A stretch of DNA of 13,587 nt from an uncultured Collinsella sp. (lineage in GTDB: Bacteria; Actinomycetota; Coriobacteriia; Coriobacteriales; Coriobacteriaceae), in contig URMO01000058.1 of NCBI GenBank assembly GCA_900549085.1, forward strand, positions 1 through 13,587, written 5' to 3'. The translations under genes were made by a program, and so were the position numbers. Shown here piece after piece: positions 6,248 to 12,893 of the stretch (within the stretch, counting starts at the first letter, position 1; each line of letters begins with the position of its first letter). The notes beneath the pieces are model-generated. The model was not told where the DNA came from. It searched no databases and saw nothing but the letters and a program-made list of their open reading frames with translations.

Positions 6248-6913
6248 ATGCCACGCGAGACCAATGCCGCCAAACGCGAGCGCGCCATCGAGGTGTGTGA
6301 GCGCCTTAACCGTCGCTATGGCCCGGTCGAGTGCTTCTTGGACCACGAGAATCCCTTTAGGCTGCTCATCGCGGTACTGCTCTCGGCTCAAACGACCGAT
6401 GCGCAGGTCAACAAGGTGACGCCGAAGTTGTTTGCCCAGTGGCCCACGCCCGAGGCCATGGCCGGGGCAAGTGTGACCGACGTGGCGGACACCATTAAGT
6501 CACTCGGCTTTTATAAGAGTAAGGCCAAGCATGCCGTGGAGGCCGCGCAGATGATTGTCGCCGATTACGGCGGCGAGGTGCCGGCCGACATGAAGGAGCT
6601 CGTCAAGCTGCCGGGCGTGGGGCGCAAAACAGCGAACATCGTGCTCAACGTGGGGTACGGCATCGTGGAAGGCATCGCGGTGGATACGCACGTCAACCGC
6701 ATCGCGCACCGCCTGATGCTGAGTCCCAAGACGCACGCCAAAGAGCCGCTCAAGACCGAACAGGATCTGCTCAAGATCTTGCCGCACGAGTATTGGGAGT
6801 CGGTCAACCACCAGTGGATTACCTTTGGCCGCGAGATCTGCGATGCCCGCAAACCTAAGTGCGACGAGTGCCTACTGGCAGACCTTTGCCCCAGCGTGCG
6901 CGCGACGGGGTAG
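6248..6913 (+). CDS. nth: Endonuclease III (DNA glycosylase/AP lyase)
   Basis: A 221-residue base-excision-repair enzyme that removes oxidised pyrimidines and cleaves the abasic site by a lyase step. The helix-hairpin-helix motif LPGVGRKTAN starts at 121 and carries the catalytic Lys K127; the catalytic Asp is D146 in VDTHVNR. The C-terminal [4Fe-4S] cluster motif C-x6-C-x2-C-x5-C is intact at C198, C205, C208 and C214. LLIAVLLSAQTTD and VNK near residue 45 are further strong family signatures. The length matches the Escherichia coli enzyme with a slightly longer middle region. The ATG at 6248 has GGGAG five bases upstream; an in-frame ATG at 6221 is possible but lacks a good binding site and would add nine residues not typical of the family. 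A GACAAT at 6200-6205 could be part of its own promoter. Confidence 0.95.
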   Translation: MPRETNAAKRERAIEVCERLNRRYGPVECFLDHENPFRLLIAVLLSAQTTDAQVNKVTPKLFAQWPTPEAMAGASVTDVADTIKSLGFYKSKAKHAVEAAQMIVADYGGEVPADMKELVKLPGVGRKTANIVLNVGYGIVEGIAVDTHVNRIAHRLMLSPKTHAKEPLKTEQDLLKILPHEYWESVNHQWITFGREICDARKPKCDECLLADLCPSVRATG

Positions 6914-6916
6914 GGC

Positions 6917-6965
6917 CCGGCACGTTTTGCCGGCGTCCGAAGGCTTTGGACAATGTTGCGCAACA
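6917..6965. promoter_or_regulatory. Cluster of three dyads between nth and the zinc-ribbon gene
   Basis: Three symmetrical elements lie in 49 bases. CCGGCA/TGCCGG (6917-6933) is a hairpin without a T-tract. GTCCGAAGGCTTTGGAC (6935-6951) has a seven-pair stem including one G-T pair and a three-base loop. TGTTGCGCAACA (6954-6965) is a perfect 12-base palindrome. A -10-like GACAAT (6949-6954) lies between the last two. The hairpins may end nth transcripts, and the palindrome may be an operator for the zinc-ribbon gene at 7032. Confidence 0.4.
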
Positions 6966-7031
6966 CATTTGGGTCGCGAGGGCTCAATATGATGACGGCA
7001 GATGCCGTTTGTTGTAAGGGGATGCCCGAAT

Positions 7032-8078
7032 ATGTTTTGCACCAAGTGTGGCTCCGAGATGCCCGACGGAACCGATTTTTGCACGAACTGCGGGGCGCGC
7101 ATGGGCGCTGCCTCTCCGGCGGCCGCGCCTGCTGAGCCCGCATCGATGCCGGCGGCAGGGATGCCTCCCGTGCAGAAGAAGTCACATAAGCGCGCGGTGA
7201 TTGTCGGCATGTGCGTGGTGGGCGTGCTCGTTGCCGGCAGTGCCGCTCTGGCGCTGACCGGCGTGCTGGGTCCGCTTGGGCAGGGCAATTCATCGCAGAT
7301 TACGGTACTTGGGTCCGACGAGGGCTCGGCCGAGCACAAGGACGAGGGAAGCGCCAAGGAGAAGCCTGCCGCCGACGAGGATGAGGCGGATGAGCCTGAG
7401 CAGACCGGCAGCAGCGTAAAAGTCGACCTCAATGACCAGGCAACCTATGCCGCCGCGAATCTGTTCCTGTCGAACTTTACGGAGGAACACTTCGATCTGG
7501 ACTGGTATCAGGCGGGCGGCTTCGATTCGACTGACGGCCTTTCGGATGACGAGAAATACAAGCTGGTTAAGTTTATCTGGTGCCATTTTATTGACAACGC
7601 GCCGTATCGAATCGAGAAGGGTGACTATGACAACGGCAATCGCCAGCGTGTGGCGACTGATGCGGTCAATAGGGAACTCAACCGCTTGACGGGCCTGACG
7701 CTTTCCGATGCCGATATGACTTATGACAGAACGCCGGAGGGGCAAGCGATTCCTGATTCAGCCGAAGCGCATGACGGGTATTTGTATCTCAAGCAAGAAT
7801 ACGGCCAGGGAAATTACAACCCACCATGTGCCATCGTTACGGGCGCGACTGACCTTGGCGACAACACCTACGAGCTTACCTATGAGGTCTACAGTGCTGG
7901 CGGTATGTTACTTCCTTCCGACATCCCCGAGAGCACCTACGGCCTGCCGAAGGACCAGTTCATCGCCGCAATTCAAGCGGACGCATCCATGGGCCGTACC
8001 GAGACTTGTACGGTCCGCGTCGCGCAGGGTGACGGCGCCCCGACATTCATGCTGCTTAAAATGGGCGTCTACGACTAG
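7032..8078 (+). CDS. Zinc-ribbon membrane protein with extracytoplasmic domain
   Basis: A 348-residue protein. It begins MFCTKCG, with two CxxC pairs (C3/C6 and C17/C20), a classic short N-terminal zinc ribbon facing the cytoplasm. A Pro/Ala-rich linker leads to one membrane span at about 55-77. An acidic Glu/Asp/Lys-rich linker (about 95-130) follows, then a globular outer domain to the C-terminus with no family that I recognise. The ATG at 7032 is chosen because zinc-ribbon proteins typically start right at the first CxxC; AGGGG (7016-7020) lies 11 bases upstream, a rather long spacing, and the in-frame ATG at 7002 is the alternative. Such architecture is common in gut Firmicutes and Actinobacteria, where it is usually uncharacterised. 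A signalling or envelope-sensing role is plausible but unproven. The gene appears monocistronic, ending in a strong terminator 26 bases later. Confidence 0.85.
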   Translation: MFCTKCGSEMPDGTDFCTNCGARMGAASPAAAPAEPASMPAAGMPPVQKKSHKRAVIVGMCVVGVLVAGSAALALTGVLGPLGQGNSSQITVLGSDEGSAEHKDEGSAKEKPAADEDEADEPEQTGSSVKVDLNDQATYAAANLFLSNFTEEHFDLDWYQAGGFDSTDGLSDDEKYKLVKFIWCHFIDNAPYRIEKGDYDNGNRQRVATDAVNRELNRLTGLTLSDADMTYDRTPEGQAIPDSAEAHDGYLYLKQEYGQGNYNPPCAIVTGATDLGDNTYELTYEVYSAGGMLLPSDIPESTYGLPKDQFIAAIQADASMGRTETCTVRVAQGDGAPTFMLLKMGVYD

Positions 8079-8104
8079 ACTCGGCGTATAGCTCACTCTG
8101 ATAG

Positions 8105-8134
8105 CGCCAGGCGGCTTGTCCGTCTGGCGTTTTT
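8105..8134 (+). terminator. Strong Rho-independent terminator
   Basis: CGCCAGGCGG (8105-8114) pairs with CCGTCTGGCG (8120-8129) through ten base pairs, one of them G-U, around the loop CTTGT. TTTTTG follows from 8130. It lies 26 bases after the zinc-ribbon gene's stop and should isolate it from mfd. Confidence 0.88.
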
Positions 8135-8155
8135 GTTGCGGGGCTGGGCGTACGC

Positions 8156-8186
8156 TTGAGCTGGAGTCCTCTTCATGCGCTACCAT
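8156..8186 (+). promoter_or_regulatory. Candidate mfd promoter
   Basis: TTGAGC (8156-8161) and TACCAT (8181-8186) are separated by 19 bases, slightly long for a vegetative promoter. They lie downstream of the terminator at 8105-8134, where mfd needs a new promoter. Initiation near 8193 would leave a leader of about 70 bases that contains the hairpin at 8212-8239. Confidence 0.4.
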
Positions 8187-8211
8187 GACAGGCAACGAAT
8201 TTGACGAACGA

Positions 8212-8239
8212 CCCGCCGAGCTTGCCCCGGCGGGCTTTT
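8212..8239 (+). terminator. Leader hairpin with short T-tract before mfd
   Basis: CCCGCCG (8212-8218) pairs perfectly with CGGCGGG (8228-8234) around a nine-base loop, then C and TTTT (8236-8239). It is terminator-like but sits 26 bases before the mfd start codon and after the candidate promoter. It could be an attenuator, an mRNA-stabilising stem, or a second terminator if the true promoter lies elsewhere. No alternative antiterminator fold was obvious. Confidence 0.5.
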
Positions 8240-8264
8240 GGCGTTGCGATGCCGGAGGAACAGC

Positions 8265-11200
8265 ATGCTCATTCACCGTATAGCCGCGCAGCTTTACACT
8301 GCCGAAGCGCTACAGACCGTCGAGGCCGGGCTCGATGCTGGCGAGGACGTGACGCTGGCCGTGTCTCAGTCGGGCCGAACGCTTATGGCCGCCGCCCAGT
8401 TTGCGCGCCGCCCGCGCCCCACGGTCTACATCGTGAGTGGCGAGGATGCGGCCGATCGCGCCGCGCGTAGCCTTGCCGCCTATGTGGGCCTGGCGCACGT
8501 GTGCCGCTTTCCCGAGCGCAAGGACTATCCTTGGCGCGAGCAGGCGCCCGACGACGCCGTGGTGGCCCAGCGCTGCGAGGCGCTCGGGCGTATCGTGCGC
8601 GGGGACAACTGCATCATGGTCGCCTCGGCTCGCGCGCTGCTGCGCTGCGTGCCGCCGGTCGAGAGCCGCTACTGGGGGTCCACTACTTTTGCGGTGGGCG
8701 AGGAGATTTCTTTTGACGAGGTACCGCAGCGTCTGGTGGGCATGGGCTACACCAATGCCGGCGCCGCTGACGCGCCCGGCCTGTTCCGTGTGCACGGCGA
8801 CACCGTCGAGGTGTTTCCCGCGCAGGAAAAAGCGCCCGTGCGCATCGAGTTCTTCGGCGACGAGATCGACCGCATCCGCCGCATGGTGAGCTCAACGGGG
8901 CAGACCATCGGCAACGAGGACAGCATCGAGATCTTCCCGTGCCGTGAGCTGGCGCTTACCGACGAGGCCGTCCACAACATGCATGTGGCGCTCTACCGCG
9001 CAAGCCAGGACGACAGCAAGTTGGCGGCGCTGCTCGAGATGGTGGATGCACGCATCGTCACGCCTGAGCTCGATCGCTTTTTGCCGGTGATGTACGGCCA
9101 GACCGTAAGCCCGCTGTCGCACGTGAGCGGCAAGGCGCTCGTGGTGCTGTCCGAGCCGCGCTCGCTGTTCGACGATTGCCTGCGCGCCTACGAGGATATC
9201 GAGGCACGTGCCGGCGAGGCGGGGGTCGACCGTCTGGACGGCCTGTACGTGCGTGCCCAGCAACTCGACTTTGGTTCCCAGCAACGCCTGAACTATGTGA
9301 GCCTCATCCGTGCCGGCGGTGCGGTGACGGCCGAGCTCAAGATTGAGCAGCCTGCCATCGCAGGCTCGGACAACCGTTTCATGACGCGCATCCAGGAGGT
9401 CGTGGGCAAGCGCTATGCCTGCGTGTTTGCCATCCCCGACCGTGGTGCGCGCGAGTCGATGGAGCTTACCTTTGGCGACGAGGGCATTACCTTTGAGGAA
9501 TCGCTGACCGCGGCGCCCGAAAATGCCGGCGCTATCGGCGACCGCGTGCGCGTGGCGGCGGCGGATTCCGCCGACCGTGCCGCACGCCAGGAAGCCCGTG
9601 CTTCCATTCGCGAGCGTAAGGCAGATGCGCTCAACGCCCGCTCGCTCGAGGCGGGCGCCGCGCAGGCTGCCGCCGGCGCCGCCGTGCCCACCATCTCGCG
9701 CGGGCGTGTGACCTTTGTGGACGCGGCCCTGCCGCAGGGCGTGGTCGTGCCCGACGCCAATTTGGCCGTGTTCTCGATCGCCGACCTCAACGCCCGCATG
9801 GATGCCAACCGCGCGCGCAGCCGCCGCAAGGTTGACATTACGCAGATCACCTTCCCGTTTAAGCCGGGCGACTACGTGGTGCACGCTACCCACGGCATCG
9901 CGCTCTTTAGCGAGATCGCGCGCCAGGAAGTGGGCGGCAAGGAACGCGACTACTTTTTGCTGGAATACGCCGATGGCGACAAGCTCTACGTGCCGTTGGA
10001 GCAGGTCGACCGCATTACGCGCTACGTTGGTCCCGACGGCGATAAACCGCGCTTGACCAGACTCAACACCGCCGACTGGACGCGGGCTACCAACAAGGCG
10101 CGCAAGAATGCCAAAAAGCTGGCGTTTGACCTGGTCGACCTGTATACGCGCCGCTCGTCGATTACCGGTATCGCCTGTCCGCCCGATACGCCCGAGCAGA
10201 TTGAGATGGAGGAGAGCTTCCCCTACGACGAGACGCGCGACCAGCTGGAGGCAATCGCCGACATCAAGGCCGACATGGAGGCGCCCAAGCCCATGGACCG
10301 CCTGCTGTGCGGCGACGTGGGCTTTGGCAAGACCGAGGTCGCCCTGCGCGCGGCCTTTAAGTGCGTGGACTCCGGCCGCCAGGTCATGGTGCTCTGCCCC
10401 ACGACCATTCTGGCCCAACAGCACTACGAGACCTTCTTTGAGCGCTTTGCCCCGTTTGGCCTGGAGGTCGAGGTACTCAGCCGCTTCCGCACGCCGGCGC
10501 AGCAAAAGCGCGCGCTCAAGGCGTTTGCCGAGGGCACGATTGACGTGCTCATCGGCACGCACCGTCTGCTTTCGGCCGACGTGAACCCCAAGAACCTGGG
10601 CCTGGTGATCATCGACGAGGAGCAGCGCTTTGGTGTGCAGCACAAGGAGCAGCTCAAAAACCTGCGCGAGCAAATCGACGTGCTCACGCTCTCGGCAACG
10701 CCGATTCCGCGAACCATGCAGATGGCCACGAGCGGCGTGCGCGACATGAGCCTGATCACCACACCGCCGACCGGGCGTCGTCCCGTGATCGTACACGTGG
10801 GGGAGTACGACCCCGACGTGGTGAGTGCGGCGATTCGCCTGGAGGTGGGCCGCGGCGGTCAGGTGTACTACGTGTCCAACCGCGTCAAGACCATCGACGA
10901 TGCCGTGGCGCGCGTGCACGAGGCTGCGCCCGAAGCGCGCGTGGGCGTGGCGCACGGCAAGATGAGCCCGCGCGAGGTCGAGGACGTGATGATCGAGTTC
11001 GCGACCAAAAAGATTGACGTGCTTATCGCCACGACCATCGTGGAGAGCGGTATCGACAACGCAACGGCCAACACGCTCATCATCGAGGACTCGCAGCGTT
11101 TGGGCCTGGCGCAGCTCTACCAGCTCAAGGGCCGCGTGGGCCGCTCGGCCACGCAGGCCTACGCGTACTTTATGTTCCCGGGCGAGCTGCCGCTCACCGA

Positions 11201-11897
11201 GGAGGCCACGGCGCGCCTGACCGCACTTTCCGAGTTCCAGGACCTGGGCAGCGGCATGCGCATCGCCATGCGCGACCTGGAGATCCGTGGTGCCGGCTCG
11301 CTCATGGGCGCCGAGCAGCACGGCAACCTGTCGAGCGTGGGCTTTGATCTGTTTACGCAGATGCTGGGACAGGCCGTGGCCGAGGCGCGCGGCGATGATG
11401 ACGCCGGCGTGGAGGCGGCGAGCGTGGGCATTAACCTGCCGGCCGACTACTTCTTGTCCGAGGAGTACATGCCGGCGGTGGACCAGCGCGTGCTCGTGTA
11501 CCGCAAGCTCGCGGCGGCTGAGGACCTGGAGAGTATCGACGAGGTGCAGGAGGAGACCGAGGCCGCGCATGGCGAGCTGCCGTTGGCGGGACTCAACCTG
11601 TTCAATCGCGCGCGCATCCGCATTCGCGGTGAGCGCCTGGGGCTCGAGAGCGTTACGCTCAGTGGCGGCCGCATCACGTTCTTGGGCGTCGACGTGCCCA
11701 AGAAGGTAGCCTTTGAGCTTAAGACCCGCTATGGCGCGGTGAACTTTCCCAAGAGTCGCAAGCTGTCGGTGCCCTACAAGGCGGGCGCCGGCGCGGGCAG
11801 CGGCCTGGGTCGCGGCCTCGATGCCAACGACGGCGCCGGCCCGGTGGCGGCCGCGCTCATGCTGCTGCAGCAGCTGGGTGCCAGCGACGACGACTAA
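8265..11897 (+). CDS. mfd: Transcription-repair coupling factor Mfd
   Basis: A 1210-residue Mfd, slightly longer than the usual 1150 or so. This ATP-driven translocase removes RNA polymerase stalled at DNA damage and recruits UvrA. The N-terminus (to about 330) is the UvrB-like module with LFRVHGDTVEVFP and RIEFFGDEIDRI. The CarD-like polymerase-binding domain starts near F530 (GDYVVHATHGIALF). The translocase has Walker A GDVGFGKT (683-690), the DEEQ box (784-787), LSATPIPRT, and GRVGRS (956-961). The C-terminal UvrB-mimic domain follows, ending in a Gly/Ala-rich tail and an acidic DDD. The start ATG has GGAGGA at 8254-8259 with five-base spacing; an in-frame upstream start at 8238 lies before it and is rejected. 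An Ala/Arg-rich stretch at about 426-479 looks like a lineage-specific linker. All motor motifs are intact. Confidence 0.97.
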   Translation: MLIHRIAAQLYTAEALQTVEAGLDAGEDVTLAVSQSGRTLMAAAQFARRPRPTVYIVSGEDAADRAARSLAAYVGLAHVCRFPERKDYPWREQAPDDAVVAQRCEALGRIVRGDNCIMVASARALLRCVPPVESRYWGSTTFAVGEEISFDEVPQRLVGMGYTNAGAADAPGLFRVHGDTVEVFPAQEKAPVRIEFFGDEIDRIRRMVSSTGQTIGNEDSIEIFPCRELALTDEAVHNMHVALYRASQDDSKLAALLEMVDARIVTPELDRFLPVMYGQTVSPLSHVSGKALVVLSEPRSLFDDCLRAYEDIEARAGEAGVDRLDGLYVRAQQLDFGSQQRLNYVSLIRAGGAVTAELKIEQPAIAGSDNRFMTRIQEVVGKRYACVFAIPDRGARESMELTFGDEGITFEESLTAAPENAGAIGDRVRVAAADSADRAARQEARASIRERKADALNARSLEAGAAQAAAGAAVPTISRGRVTFVDAALPQGVVVPDANLAVFSIADLNARMDANRARSRRKVDITQITFPFKPGDYVVHATHGIALFSEIARQEVGGKERDYFLLEYADGDKLYVPLEQVDRITRYVGPDGDKPRLTRLNTADWTRATNKARKNAKKLAFDLVDLYTRRSSITGIACPPDTPEQIEMEESFPYDETRDQLEAIADIKADMEAPKPMDRLLCGDVGFGKTEVALRAAFKCVDSGRQVMVLCPTTILAQQHYETFFERFAPFGLEVEVLSRFRTPAQQKRALKAFAEGTIDVLIGTHRLLSADVNPKNLGLVIIDEEQRFGVQHKEQLKNLREQIDVLTLSATPIPRTMQMATSGVRDMSLITTPPTGRRPVIVHVGEYDPDVVSAAIRLEVGRGGQVYYVSNRVKTIDDAVARVHEAAPEARVGVAHGKMSPREVEDVMIEFATKKIDVLIATTIVESGIDNATANTLIIEDSQRLGLAQLYQLKGRVGRSATQAYAYFMFPGELPLTEEATARLTALSEFQDLGSGMRIAMRDLEIRGAGSLMGAEQHGNLSSVGFDLFTQMLGQAVAEARGDDDAGVEAASVGINLPADYFLSEEYMPAVDQRVLVYRKLAAAEDLESIDEVQEETEAAHGELPLAGLNLFNRARIRIRGERLGLESVTLSGGRITFLGVDVPKKVAFELKTRYGAVNFPKSRKLSVPYKAGAGAGSGLGRGLDANDGAGPVAAALMLLQQLGASDDD

Positions 11898-11908
11898 CAA
11901 GTAGGGGC

Positions 11909-11948
11909 GTGGCGGGACGGAGCTATCAGCTGCTCTTTGCCCCGCCGC
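11909..11948. other. Structured gap between mfd and phosphatase gene
   Basis: GTGGCGGG (11909-11916) can pair with CCCGCCGC (11941-11948), including one G-T pair, around a 24-base loop that holds a small AGCT/AGCT stem (11921-11931). No T-tract follows, so termination is doubtful. The fold may protect mRNA ends or simply reflect high GC content. Confidence 0.3.
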
Positions 11949-11984
11949 CTCGCAGGTTGATTCTGACCCCATCGAAAGGAAAGC

Positions 11985-12848
11985 ATGTTCGGATACATCT
12001 ATAAGAAAGATGTCGCCATTATCGCGGTTGTCCTGTGTCTTTGTCTGGGCGTGGGCAGCTTCTTCGATTATCAGATCTCGAGCGCGCTGTTCAACATCGG
12101 CAGCATGTACGGCCGCTTTATCGAGGCGGCCGGCGAGCTGCCGTTTGAGCTGACGGCGAGTGTCGCGGGCGTTATGCTCGTGCGCTCGGCACGACCCGAT
12201 TCCAAGACGAGCAAGTGGCTCGCCGTGCTGGGCGTTCTGATCAACGTGGGCCTGGTCGGCTACGAGATTATCGGATCGCTGCGCGTCGGCGGCAAGCTCA
12301 TCGCGTTTCAGCTGGTTCTGACGTTTGCGTTGGTCATCGCAGCCAACCTTATCGTCTATCGCCTTACTCGCACGACCGAGCCCGACGAGCTCACACGCTG
12401 GGCGTTGATGGTACTGGCCGTGTGGGTCGCTCAGGCCATCATCCTCAACGTCATTGTTAAGCCGTTGTGGTCGCGCCCGCGCATGCGCGTGATCGAGGTC
12501 ACGCCGGGGCTCAATTTTCAGCCGTGGTGGGTGATCGGCAATCCCGACAAGTGGACCTATATCGCCGCCGGCGTGATCAAGGACGGGTTCAAGTCGTTCG
12601 CGAGTGGACACACCGCGCATGCGGCGATCGGCCTTATGCTCGCCGGGCTTCCCGCGGCGGCCTTTAAGGAAAAACCGTCGCGCCGCCGCGTGGTCTTTTG
12701 GACGGCGGCTGTGGTCGCGGCGCTCGTCGCGTTTGGCCGCATCGTGATCGGTGCGCACTTTTTGAGCGACGTGAGCTGCGGCTTTGCCCTGGTACTGGCA
12801 CTTGAGTGCCTTGCCGCGCGCATTGCCTATCCCAACGGCGTACAATAG
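11985..12848 (+). CDS. PAP2-family membrane phosphatase
   Basis: A 287-residue integral membrane protein with the three motifs of the PAP2/type 2 phosphatidic acid phosphatase superfamily: K159 with R164-P165 (KPLWSRPR), ASGH at 206-209 with catalytic H209, and R252 with H258 and D262 (GRIVIGAHFLSD). These residues form the vanadium-haloperoxidase-like active site on the outer membrane face. Multiple hydrophobic spans are visible (about 9-25, 80-100, 103-125, 135-158, 210-225 and 235-285). Relatives dephosphorylate phosphatidic acid, phosphatidylglycerol phosphate or undecaprenyl diphosphate; the sequence alone does not choose among these. The motif variant ASGH instead of PSGH is seen in other members. 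The start ATG has AAAGGA at 11975-11980. The gap of 87 bases from mfd leaves co-transcription open. Confidence 0.88.
   Translation: MFGYIYKKDVAIIAVVLCLCLGVGSFFDYQISSALFNIGSMYGRFIEAAGELPFELTASVAGVMLVRSARPDSKTSKWLAVLGVLINVGLVGYEIIGSLRVGGKLIAFQLVLTFALVIAANLIVYRLTRTTEPDELTRWALMVLAVWVAQAIILNVIVKPLWSRPRMRVIEVTPGLNFQPWWVIGNPDKWTYIAAGVIKDGFKSFASGHTAHAAIGLMLAGLPAAAFKEKPSRRRVVFWTAAVVAALVAFGRIVIGAHFLSDVSCGFALVLALECLAARIAYPNGVQ
12841..12846 (+). promoter_or_regulatory. -10-like TACAAT before aldolase gene
   Basis: TACAAT (12841-12846) overlaps the last codons and stop of the phosphatase gene and lies 47 bases before the next ATG. It is one base from the consensus TATAAT, but no good -35 element was found at 16-18 bases (TTGCCT at 12823 is too close). 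A promoter is possible but not secure. Confidence 0.35.
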
Positions 12849-12893
12849 CTCCGTTTGAATCATCTGGCCGATACCCGGTAAGAGAGGATTGCC

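Noticed and set aside
4252..6288. Minus-strand ORF of 678 codons
   Set aside because: It is a shadow opposite the ABC exporter with the same His/Arg/Ala-rich composition and no recognisable motif; the + strand gene has complete ATPase motifs.
2900..6913. Single DNA-repair operon of rmuC, ABC transporter and nth
   Set aside because: Gaps of 125 and 64 bases with -10-like boxes and a possible terminator separate the genes, and an exporter lies in the middle, so shared transcription is not supported by the sequence.
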